From contig JALNZC010000072.1 in NCBI GenBank assembly GCA_023229525.1, forward strand, positions 1 to 12,282: a DNA stretch of 12,282 nt, read 5' to 3'. Position numbers and translations under genes: made by a program. The notes under the pieces were generated by a model that was not told the DNA's origin, did no database searches, and was given only the letters and a program-made list of their open reading frames with translations. The stretch is from Bacteroidales bacterium (GTDB lineage Bacteria > Bacteroidota > Bacteroidia > Bacteroidales > FEN-979). Of this stretch, positions 1 to 6,806 are shown piece by piece (position 1 is the stretch's first letter; each line of letters begins with the position of its first letter).

Positions 1-240
1 AAAACGATCTTTGAAAACACCGTTCTTTAAAATGTTGTATCTTTAAATCGGAAATTAACGATGCAAAAAACCTTGCATCCTTATTTGCCGATTTCCTGCA
101 TTTGTAGTTGCCGCTTACACCGTCAGAAATCAGATCTCCTGAAAAAGTTGAAAATTTGATAAAAAATTTTGTTGTTTAGGGAAAATGGTTTTTCTTTGCA
201 TATATTAATAAGATTATTAAATAATAAAATTAAGTATATT
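1..240. other. Non-coding region upstream of the TetR gene
   Basis: AT-rich stretch with no convincing coding frame on either strand. It contains the 45-94 hairpin. A weak promoter-like pair is present, TTTG at 10-13 and TATCTTTA at 38-45, but the 24-bp spacing is longer than the roughly 19 bp usual for Bacteroidota sigma factor sites, and the hairpin lies just downstream. A frame open from 169 joins the TetR gene, but its first 24 codons look like leader sequence rather than protein. Confidence 0.45.
45..94. repeat. Long imperfect inverted repeat / hairpin
   Basis: Bases 45-66 pair with 73-94 around a 6-nt loop (67-72). 19 of 22 positions pair, in blocks of 7, 2, 3 and 7, with single mismatches at 52/87, 55/84 and 59/80. 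The inner arms are GATGCAA and TTGCATC; the outer arms are AAATCGG and CCGATTT. No T-run follows on either strand, so it is not a textbook intrinsic terminator. It could be a REP-like palindrome, an operator, or the 3' end of a transcript from a gene left of the window. The pairing is read directly from the sequence; the function is unknown. Confidence 0.6.
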
Positions 241-861
241 TTGAAGCAAAATCCGGATACTACGACAGAACAATTAATTTTGGAAACAGCGGAAAACTTG
301 TTTCTTGAAAAGGGATTTGCATTGACTTCGACCACTGAAATTGCCAGGATAGCAGGATGCAATCAAGCATTGGTTCATTATTATTTCCGGACAAAAGATC
401 GATTATTCGATGCCGTTTTCGAAAAAAATGCCGGTTTGTTTATTTCTGCATTCCTTCAGGGTGTGGAAGAAAATATTTCTTTCGAAGAAAAAGTGCGAAA
501 GAAAGTAGAGATACAGTATGATATTCTGAAAGCAAATCCGAAAATGCCGTTTCTGTTCTTCAATGAACTGAACACAAATCCAAAGCGGCTTAATCTGCTT
601 AAAGAGAAAATCGGCAACCTCACCAAATCATTCTTCCTTCAGATGGAAAATGAATTAAGGGTGGAGATAGAAAAAGGAACTATCCGTCCGATGACAGCAA
701 TGAACCTGATGCTGACCATCCTTTCGTTGAATTTGGTATTGTTTCTGGCGAGTCCGGTCCTGAAAGTAATAACTGATATGACGGACACAGAGTTTCAAAG
801 CCTTATAGAAAGCAGAAAGCGGGAAAACGTAACCGTAATTTTAAAAAGCCTCCGGCCTTGA
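241..861 (+). CDS. TetR/AcrR-family transcriptional regulator
   Basis: One-component repressor-type DNA-binding protein, cytoplasmic. The N-terminal tetracycline-repressor HTH is clear: LILETAENLFLEKGF forms the first helix, TSTTEIARIAGCNQALVHYY is the helix-turn-helix, and RTKDRLFDAVF follows. The C-terminal half is helical and variable, as is normal for the ligand-binding and dimer domain. No in-frame ATG precedes the HTH. The frame is open from a TTG at 169, but a TTG at 241 gives 206 residues, the usual family length, and puts the HTH at the normal distance from the N-terminus, so I prefer 241. The gene is visibly more AT-rich than the operon that begins at 2196. It faces the HTH gene tail to tail, so the sequence shows no target. 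Family assignment is secure; effector and regulon are unknown. Confidence 0.85.
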   Translation: MKQNPDTTTEQLILETAENLFLEKGFALTSTTEIARIAGCNQALVHYYFRTKDRLFDAVFEKNAGLFISAFLQGVEENISFEEKVRKKVEIQYDILKANPKMPFLFFNELNTNPKRLNLLKEKIGNLTKSFFLQMENELRVEIEKGTIRPMTAMNLMLTILSLNLVLFLASPVLKVITDMTDTEFQSLIESRKRENVTVILKSLRP

Positions 862-865
862 TTAA

Positions 866-881
866 TTAATAATACTATTAA
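866..881. terminator. AT-only hairpin between convergent genes (weak terminator candidate)
   Basis: TTAATA and TATTAA form a perfect 6-bp stem around ATAC, five bases after the TetR stop. The stem has no G or C pairs and no clean T-tract follows, so it would be weak. Its place between two convergent genes is the main reason to list it. The rest of 882-959 shows nothing recognisable. Confidence 0.2.
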
Positions 882-959
882 ATAAGAATATTAAAATTCA
901 ACATCATCCTTTTCACAGTCTCTCTATATTACCCTTTCTTGTTATTCCGGTCCCTGTCA

Positions 960-1970
960 CTACTCTTTTTTAATTTCCTGAGCCAGGGCATCCAGTTGGG
1001 AAAACATTTTCTTAAAGAACAGGAATCGGTGCTTTTCGGCAACACCGCTGATCAGGTTAGCCTGCTTAATAAGGTTCTCCATCCAGTTTTCTGTGAGCCT
1101 GCAGAATCCGGGATTCATGGTAAGCATTTTATTAAAGGTATGAAAGGTGTTATAAAGGAGTTTCCGGTTACCGATAGTGACCAGGATGAAATTGTTACCG
1201 ATTTCAATATCGCTATGGTAAAGCTGGAAATTCCGGCTGAAATCATTCGTTTGTCCGCTTATCCGCATTTTCATGTTCATTTCCGATTCGCGTTGCACCA
1301 GATCCAGTGTTTTCCTTATATCTTCAATCAATCCTAAGGCATCTTCCAGGCTATAAAACACACCAGATTGCCAATAATAGTTGATCTGCTTTAGAATGCT
1401 GTTAAGGATGCTATCGGACCAAACTTCTGTAGACGGGACTAAAGCATAAAGATCCGCCAACTCGTTGCATAGTGCCACAACTTCCGGATTCACCTCTGAG
1501 GTTCTATATTTTTTTAACTGGAAGTCGGGAGCATTCGAAATAGAACGAAGCCAATAGAACATCTTAAAATAGAAATATGCAGGAGACTTGAAATAGTGAA
1601 AGATCGGCACATCCACGGCAGCATAAAGAATTTGTTTTTCCTGCGCTCTGTTGATCCGCAACATTTCATCCCTGATGTCTGTCAGGTAGCTGATAAAATC
1701 CGCGAACGTGTTGACCTCATTGTAGCTGAAGCTGACAGTACCTGACTGTGGCGAGGTCAGGGCATCAAATGAAATTTTATAATGATTACAGATTGCCATG
1801 ATCTCATCGATAGTCAAGGCCGTTTCCCCGCGAATTCTCCGGTAAGCGCTGTCATTACTTATCTGAAGAAGATCTGCCAATTCATCCGCAAGGGATATGT
1901 TTGCAGGAAGGCTGCTTTTTATTTTGTTCACCAGTAATCCCTGAATATCGCGGCAGTTCTGAATATTCAT
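960..1970 (-). CDS. Helix-turn-helix (Cro/CI- or BetR-like) regulatory protein
   Basis: 336-residue protein with an N-terminal DNA-binding domain and a long uncharacterised C-terminal part. Residues about 25-72 read as an XRE/BetR-like HTH: LADELADLLQISNDSAYRRI, then RGETALTIDEIMAICNHYKI and SFDAL. The remaining 260 residues are rich in aromatic and charged helices, with no signal peptide and no membrane segment that I see, so it is probably cytoplasmic. I recognise no enzymatic or ligand-binding family in that part. Bacteroidota encode many proteins of this plan, usually annotated as hypothetical or HTH proteins. The start ATG is followed by a normal soluble N-terminus. The gene is divergent from the biosynthetic operon at 2196 across a 225-bp gap, so autoregulation or control of the operon is plausible but unproven. 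Confidence 0.75.
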   Translation of the reverse strand: MNIQNCRDIQGLLVNKIKSSLPANISLADELADLLQISNDSAYRRIRGETALTIDEIMAICNHYKISFDALTSPQSGTVSFSYNEVNTFADFISYLTDIRDEMLRINRAQEKQILYAAVDVPIFHYFKSPAYFYFKMFYWLRSISNAPDFQLKKYRTSEVNPEVVALCNELADLYALVPSTEVWSDSILNSILKQINYYWQSGVFYSLEDALGLIEDIRKTLDLVQRESEMNMKMRISGQTNDFSRNFQLYHSDIEIGNNFILVTIGNRKLLYNTFHTFNKMLTMNPGFCRLTENWMENLIKQANLISGVAEKHRFLFFKKMFSQLDALAQEIKKE

Positions 1971-2034
1971 AAAGTACTTATCAATTTACAAAGAAGTAAA
2001 TGTAATGATAAAAACCTGAAATTAAACACGTCAC

Positions 2035-2049
2035 TTGCAAAAAATGCAA
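2035..2049. promoter_or_regulatory. Short palindrome in the divergent intergenic region
   Basis: TTGCA and TGCAA form a 5-bp inverted repeat separated by AAAAA, midway between the divergent HTH gene and the operon. It could be an operator half-site pair, but a 5-bp repeat can arise by chance in AT-rich DNA. Confidence 0.2.
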
Positions 2050-2127
2050 CTAAATTGACTTTTCCAGATTCTTTGCTCCGGGATTATCGAATTTCGCAAA
2101 TCACAGCGAATCAAACCCGCTTGTCCG

Positions 2128-2159
2128 TTTTAAAACCCCTTTGTTTGAAGATACTTTTG
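2128..2159 (+). promoter_or_regulatory. Putative Bacteroidota-type promoter of the biosynthetic operon
   Basis: TACTTTTG at 2152-2159 matches the Bacteroidota -7 consensus TAnnTTTG exactly. The expected -33 TTTG position holds only TTTT (2128-2131, spacing about 20), so that element is degenerate. Extra TTTG words occur at 2140-2143 and 2144-2147. The predicted transcript would start near 2165 and leave an AT-rich leader of about 30 nt before the ATG at 2196, with no Shine-Dalgarno sequence. Confidence 0.45.
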
Positions 2160-2195
2160 TAAAGTAAAAATTATTCACGTTTTAATTAAACCATT

Positions 2196-3242
2196 ATGTC
2201 CAATAGCATACAATCCAGATTTACAATTGACAGGGAAAGAGAGATTATCCGGATCATGCTGGATGCATTCACCGGAGGTGAGACCTCCGGCCAGCCATAT
2301 TTCAGTACGGATGCAGAGCGGTTCCGTTTTGCCGGAAAAGAATTCCTTTTTACCACGGATGAATTCTCGGCAGAAGATCTGTTTCGCGACCATGATCTTT
2401 CCATACTTGGATGGAACCTGGCCGTTGCCACCATCAGCGACATTTATGCTTGCGGGGGTACCCCAATGTTTTTCGGGCATAGTGTTTCCGTCCCTTCGGG
2501 GTGGACCAATATTCAAATTAGGGATCTCAGCCGTGGAATAGCTTCCTGCCTTGAACAATCAGAGATTTCGTTCATCGTGGGTGATCTTGGATTTTCCGAA
2601 CAGTGGCATTATACCGGAATAGTCCTTGGGAAGGCACAACGACCCCTTTCCCGGCTGGGGGCTCAGGCGGGCGATATAATATATATTACAGGAACCATCG
2701 GTAAAGGGAATCTGGAAGCTGCATTAAAACTCTATTCAGATCATCCTGCCTTGAAGCATCTTCCCAATTGTTTAGTCAACCGGTTTTCTTTGAGGAAAAC
2801 AGAATCAAAACTGATCCGAAATATTGCCAATTGCTGTATCGATACCAGCGACGGAGTGTTGAAAGCGCTTCAAACCATTGCGGAGATCAACCGGGTAGGT
2901 TTCGTCGTGAACAATCTTCCCTATTCCCCGGAAGGGATTTCGGTTACACGATTGCTGGGACAACCGGATGAGTTGCTCTTTATGGGTGAATCGGGTGAAT
3001 ATGAGCTGTTGTTCACGGTTTCACAGGAAATGGAACCGGTGTTGTTGAGGAAGGCCGGGCAAAGAAAGCTTGTTTTCCACAAAATCGGATATATCACGGA
3101 ATCTCAGGATATATTGCTGGTGGAAAAGAACAGAACCCTTGATCTGCAAAAATTCCGTTTCTGCGCCCGGGATTTTCCGGATATCGGAATCTATCTGGAT
3201 AAACTGGTAACAACTTTGAAAAATGAAACCGTTGATAAATAG
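2196..3242 (+). CDS. ThiL / AIR-synthase (PurM)-related ATP-dependent kinase-like protein
   Basis: 348-residue soluble protein with the two-domain plan of thiamine-monophosphate kinase and other PurM-like ATP enzymes. Visible matches to ThiL are FTTDEF (52-57, metal-binding Asp region), NLAVATISDIYACGGTP (74-90), GD at 129-130, AGDIIYITGTIGKG (158-171), CIDTSDGVLKAL (214-225) and GESGEYELLFTV (264-275, where ThiL has GEDYELLFTV). Members use ATP to phosphorylate a small substrate or activate a carbonyl. It begins a lipid-type operon and has no thiamine genes near it, so thiamine-phosphate phosphorylation is not supported by context and the substrate is unknown. It is slightly longer than typical ThiL, and the GED triad reads GEY. 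Its end overlaps the next gene by 20 bases. The ATG at 2196 follows the likely promoter at the expected distance. Family confidence is high, function low. Confidence 0.8.
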   Translation: MSNSIQSRFTIDREREIIRIMLDAFTGGETSGQPYFSTDAERFRFAGKEFLFTTDEFSAEDLFRDHDLSILGWNLAVATISDIYACGGTPMFFGHSVSVPSGWTNIQIRDLSRGIASCLEQSEISFIVGDLGFSEQWHYTGIVLGKAQRPLSRLGAQAGDIIYITGTIGKGNLEAALKLYSDHPALKHLPNCLVNRFSLRKTESKLIRNIANCCIDTSDGVLKALQTIAEINRVGFVVNNLPYSPEGISVTRLLGQPDELLFMGESGEYELLFTVSQEMEPVLLRKAGQRKLVFHKIGYITESQDILLVEKNRTLDLQKFRFCARDFPDIGIYLDKLVTTLKNETVDK

Positions 3243-4476
3243 GGTAGTGATTACAGGCATCGGTCCTGTCACAGCTATTGGAACCGGGAAGGAATCATTC
3301 TGGAGAAACCTTCTTGACGGGAGCGCCAATATCAAGGAGATCCCGCCTCACTTTGAGAACAATTACCGTTTCAAATCGCGCTTTTATGTTCCTTTTCCCG
3401 AGGTCAAACTGGAAGAGCATCAAATTCCGGGAAAATATGGGATCGTTATGGGGCAATCAACACGGGTCGCGGTTGTTGCCACAAAACTCGCGCTTGAGGA
3501 TGCCGGGATCGGATGGAAGGAACAAAAGGTAAGATTGCCGGTTGATTCAACCAAGTGCGACATCATCCTTGGAACCGGGATCTGTACACTGAAAGCGGGC
3601 TTTGACGCCCATGAAGCACATGCGTTGGATCATTCCTTACATTACAACCGGATGGTCATCCCCATGATTATGCCGGATTCTGCAACATCCTGGATCTCGA
3701 TCCTGTTCGGGATCAAAGGTGTTAATCATACCATAAATGCTTCCTGTGCATCAGGAACGATTGCCATCGGAGAAGCGTTCCTGAAGATCCACCATGGATT
3801 AACGGATATGGCACTTGCAGGTGGAGTTGAATGTTTGCAAGACGAATCCGGTACCATCATGAGGGGATTTGACAGCCTGGGAACATTGACAACCAGCAAT
3901 GACGGATACTCACGTCCATTTTCAAAGGAAAGGAGCGGGTTCCTTTTTGCAGAAGGAGGTGCCTGCATCCTGGTACTTGAATCCCTTGAACATGCTTTGG
4001 AAAGGGGAGTTACCCCGTATGCTGAAATTTTAGGCTATTATGCCAACAGCGATGCCTACAACATTATTCAGATGGAGCCTGCAGGCATTCAGGTTCGTAC
4101 AATGCTGAAAGAATTGATAAATGAAAAGAAAATCGATTATTTCAATGCCCATGGTACAGCCACACAATTGAACGATGAAACAGAAGCCCAGGTGATCCGG
4201 TCATTATTCGGAGAAAAAGAGAAGCAACCGCTCATTAATGCCACCAAAAGCATTACAGGTCATTCAATAGGCACAAGTGGCGCCATCGAAGCAGCAGTGA
4301 CTGCACTATCCGTTCAGCAATCGATAGTTCATAAAACATTAACAACCAATGTCATGGACGATTTAAACCTGGCCATGGAAAATACCTCCTGCGATATTCA
4401 TACGGCAATCTCAGCTTCTTATGGATTTGGTGGACATAATGCAGCGCTGATGTTCGGAAAAATAGAGAAATATTAA
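3223..4476 (+). CDS. Beta-ketoacyl-ACP synthase (KAS I/II, FabF-like)
   Basis: 417-residue thiolase-fold condensing enzyme, expected to join an acyl chain to a malonyl-ACP extender by decarboxylation. The full Cys-His-His triad is present: Cys175 in NASCASGT, His310 in FNAHGTAT and His347 in TKSITGHSIGTSGA, with Lys342 beside it. The N-terminal VVITGIGPVTAIG and C-terminal GFGGHNAALMFG are also typical. Length fits single-domain FabF (about 410). The active-site context is NASC rather than the TAC of housekeeping FabF, which together with the operon suggests a specialised synthase. No chain-length-factor partner or acyltransferase lies in the window, so it probably acts on chains carried by the operon's ACP (9053-9304). 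It starts inside the 3' end of the upstream gene, and the SDR gene starts three bases after its stop, indicating cotranscription. The product chain is not predictable. Confidence 0.9.
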   Translation: MKPLINRVVITGIGPVTAIGTGKESFWRNLLDGSANIKEIPPHFENNYRFKSRFYVPFPEVKLEEHQIPGKYGIVMGQSTRVAVVATKLALEDAGIGWKEQKVRLPVDSTKCDIILGTGICTLKAGFDAHEAHALDHSLHYNRMVIPMIMPDSATSWISILFGIKGVNHTINASCASGTIAIGEAFLKIHHGLTDMALAGGVECLQDESGTIMRGFDSLGTLTTSNDGYSRPFSKERSGFLFAEGGACILVLESLEHALERGVTPYAEILGYYANSDAYNIIQMEPAGIQVRTMLKELINEKKIDYFNAHGTATQLNDETEAQVIRSLFGEKEKQPLINATKSITGHSIGTSGAIEAAVTALSVQQSIVHKTLTTNVMDDLNLAMENTSCDIHTAISASYGFGGHNAALMFGKIEKY

Positions 4477-4479
4477 ACT

Positions 4480-5520
4480 ATGGATAAGGGAAAAAATATC
4501 TTGATTACAGGTGCATCGGGACTGGTTGGCAGCCATATTGCACATTATTTTTCCAGGTATGAAAAAAATGTGTACTGCCTGGTCAGGAAAGGAAGCAACA
4601 CAGATTTTATCAAAGATTTACCGGTAAAGATTATTTACGGTGAAATCATCGATTTTGCCTGTCTTGAGACGCTATTCAAGGGAATGGATTGGATCATCCA
4701 TACGGCTGCGAAAGTGACTGACTGGGGAAACTATCCGGATTACTATCTTACCAATGTCACCGGTACACTCAATGTTATGAAAGCTGCCTTCCGGAACAAC
4801 ATCCGGAACGTGATCATTACCGGGTCGGTTTCCAGTTACGGGGAGGAGAACAGTTCTGTTCTGAAGGATGAGACCTTTGGATTCCGGTCGCATTATCCTT
4901 ATGCATTCCATCGTATCCTGCCCTCCGGGATGAACAATTACAGAGACACAAAGGCAGAAGCTACACGGCAGGCAATGGCATTTGCCGGGCAACACGGGAT
5001 AAACCTGACGGTGTTGGAGCCTGTCTGGATTTACGGTGAAAATGAATCCAAAAGTGGATTTTATGAATATTTGAAAATTGCACGGTCAGGAATGCCTCTC
5101 ATGCCCGGCAGCCGGTCCAACACATTTCATGTCATTTATGCAAGAGAACTTGCCCGTGCATATTATCTTACTTTTCAAAAACAATTGATGGGTATCCACC
5201 GGATTATCATTGGTAACAGGGAACCAGAGAACATGCAATCGATTTACGGGCTTTTCTGCCGGGAAGCCGGTCTGAAGAAACCCAGGAATATCCCGAAATG
5301 GATCATCTATCCGGTAGCATTGATCCTTGAAAGTCTTTTTCTCCTGTTGAAGCGAAATTTTCCTCCTGTACTTATGCGATCAAGGGTAAATATGTTTTAC
5401 GACTCGATCGGATTTTCCACAGCAAATGCAGAAAAACTCATCGGGTTCAAAAACCAGGTTGACCTCGAAACCGGGATCCACAAGACAGTTCAATGGTATA
5501 AAAAAAACAAATGGATATGA
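4480..5520 (+). CDS. NAD(P)-dependent extended SDR (epimerase/dehydratase or 3-ketoacyl/ketosteroid reductase type)
   Basis: 346-residue extended short-chain dehydrogenase. The Rossmann motif ITGASGLVGSHIA lies at residues 9-21 and the catalytic pair is Tyr154 and Lys158 (NYRDTKAEA), with Ser117 or Ser119 upstream. IIHTAAKVTDWG is the usual strand-4 region. The sequence resembles the 3-beta-HSD/dihydroflavonol-reductase/OleD group more than sugar epimerases. Residues 274-291 form a hydrophobic stretch (WIIYPVALILESLFLLLK) that could anchor the protein to the membrane, as in several lipid-modifying members. In this operon a role reducing a keto group on an acyl chain or aminoketone is attractive. 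Bacterial ceramide pathways use an extended SDR (CerR) to reduce 3-ketosphinganine, but orthology cannot be judged here. Its stop overlaps the next start by 10 bases. Confidence 0.82.
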   Translation: MDKGKNILITGASGLVGSHIAHYFSRYEKNVYCLVRKGSNTDFIKDLPVKIIYGEIIDFACLETLFKGMDWIIHTAAKVTDWGNYPDYYLTNVTGTLNVMKAAFRNNIRNVIITGSVSSYGEENSSVLKDETFGFRSHYPYAFHRILPSGMNNYRDTKAEATRQAMAFAGQHGINLTVLEPVWIYGENESKSGFYEYLKIARSGMPLMPGSRSNTFHVIYARELARAYYLTFQKQLMGIHRIIIGNREPENMQSIYGLFCREAGLKKPRNIPKWIIYPVALILESLFLLLKRNFPPVLMRSRVNMFYDSIGFSTANAEKLIGFKNQVDLETGIHKTVQWYKKNKWI

Positions 5521-6800
5521 AAACATACATTGGAACGGGCAGAAAATTCATGAATATAAGGATAAAGATAACCACGCTTTTCTTTTTTTTACCTGTATTT
5601 TTTGAAGGTGAGCTGGGACTTAAAAATTTTATCCGTTTTGTAAAACGACTGCTGTACTTCCTTTCAAAAATGAAAGATAACAAATATGTTCAGACTGGCA
5701 AGGGGGTCAAGATCAATCTATACGTTCCTGCGTTCCCGACCCCTGCTTTTTTTCAGGCCTGCCGGAAAGTCATGGCGTTCAGGGAAAAGATGCCGGCAGT
5801 AACAGTACTGATCTCCGTGACTTCGGCTTGCCGGTTCAATTGCAGACATTGCTATCAGAAACTGGATAAAGGAAAGGATGTTGGCATTGATCTCCTGATC
5901 AGGACAGCCGGATATCTTCAAAATAAGGGTATGGGTTTTTTTAATATCGAAGGGGGCGAACCTTTCCTCGTGTTTGAACGTCTGAGGAAATTAGTCATGT
6001 CCATTGACAAGAGATCTGAGATTCTGATCAACTCTACCGGTGACGGGATTACCCCGGAGCGGTTAAAGATCCTAAAAAGAAACGGAAACCTTTCAGGAAT
6101 CATGTTTTCACTGCATACAGACGATCCGAATCATCTGATTAACTTCATGGGTTCCGGGGATGCATGGACCACACTTGAAAAAGGTATTGAAGCCTGTCAC
6201 CGGGAAAAAGTGCCCGTGATGTTCAACTCCTGCCTCTCGCGTGAGGATTATTATGACGGAACTTTCGAAAGGGTGATGGAAAGAGCCAAGTCCTTTGGGG
6301 CAGTCCTGATCCAGATGATCAAACCAAAACCGGCAGGAGCATGGCTTAAATCCGGAACTGATACATTCACGAACCAGGATCTTGCCCTGATCCGGGAAAA
6401 ACTGCTGGCTTACAACAACCTGAAGGCATTTAAAAAATACCCTGCAATAGCTCCTATGATCATTGATGAGGACCGGGAACATTTCGGTTGTACCGCAGGA
6501 GGTACCGACCGGTTTTACATCAATGCCAAGGGAGATGTTCAGCCCTGTGAATTTTTGAATATCTCATTCGGGAATATCGCCACGGAACCTTTTGAACGGA
6601 TTTATGAACGAATGAGAGCCACATTTATAACTCCTGGAGACTGTTGGTTATGTGAGAAATATTCCTCAGCAATAGCCGCCTTATACAGTGAGAATCATCT
6701 TTCTTCCCTACCCTTGTCACAAGATTTGTCAATGAAGATAATCTCGAGAATGGAACGGGGAAATACCTCCGAATTTTATGAACGAGTTGTTAAAATTTAA
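5511..6800 (+). CDS. Radical SAM protein with C-terminal SPASM/twitch-like Cys cluster
   Basis: 429-residue radical SAM enzyme. Cys107-X3-Cys111-X2-Cys114 in SACRFNCRHCYQ binds the 4Fe-4S cluster used to cleave S-adenosylmethionine. IEGGEPFL (147-154) is the SAM-contact GGE motif. A second set, Cys327 and Cys346 around FYINAKGDVQP, then Cys378-X2-Cys381 in DCWLCEK, looks like a SPASM or twitch auxiliary-cluster domain. Such proteins modify peptides, sugars or lipids; no precursor peptide is seen nearby, so a small-molecule or lipid substrate is more likely. The start is uncertain: ATGs at 5511, 5517, 5550 and 5670 are all in frame. Residues 21-31 (TTLFFFLPVFF) form a short hydrophobic patch encoded by a T-rich tract (about 5577-5604), so either a membrane-contacting N-terminus or an over-extended start is possible. 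It lies between the SDR and UbiA genes. Confidence 0.88.
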   Translation: MDMKTYIGTGRKFMNIRIKITTLFFFLPVFFEGELGLKNFIRFVKRLLYFLSKMKDNKYVQTGKGVKINLYVPAFPTPAFFQACRKVMAFREKMPAVTVLISVTSACRFNCRHCYQKLDKGKDVGIDLLIRTAGYLQNKGMGFFNIEGGEPFLVFERLRKLVMSIDKRSEILINSTGDGITPERLKILKRNGNLSGIMFSLHTDDPNHLINFMGSGDAWTTLEKGIEACHREKVPVMFNSCLSREDYYDGTFERVMERAKSFGAVLIQMIKPKPAGAWLKSGTDTFTNQDLALIREKLLAYNNLKAFKKYPAIAPMIIDEDREHFGCTAGGTDRFYINAKGDVQPCEFLNISFGNIATEPFERIYERMRATFITPGDCWLCEKYSSAIAALYSENHLSSLPLSQDLSMKIISRMERGNTSEFYERVVKI

Positions 6801-6806
6801 TAATCT

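Noticed and set aside
123..362. 79-codon open frame on the - strand over the TetR start
   Set aside because: It is antisense to the clear TetR HTH and has low-complexity AT-rich content with no recognisable domain.
939..1337. 132-codon + strand open frame opposite the HTH gene
   Set aside because: It is a shadow of the - strand coding region, which carries a real HTH domain and sensible composition.
2196..3242. Calling the first operon gene thiL
   Set aside because: Motifs fit the superfamily, but the context is lipid-like, the GED triad is changed and no thiamine genes are present.
5511..6800. RiPP (modified peptide) cluster around the radical SAM/SPASM protein
   Set aside because: I found no small precursor-like open frame, peptidase or peptide exporter near it; its neighbours are lipid and prenyl enzymes.
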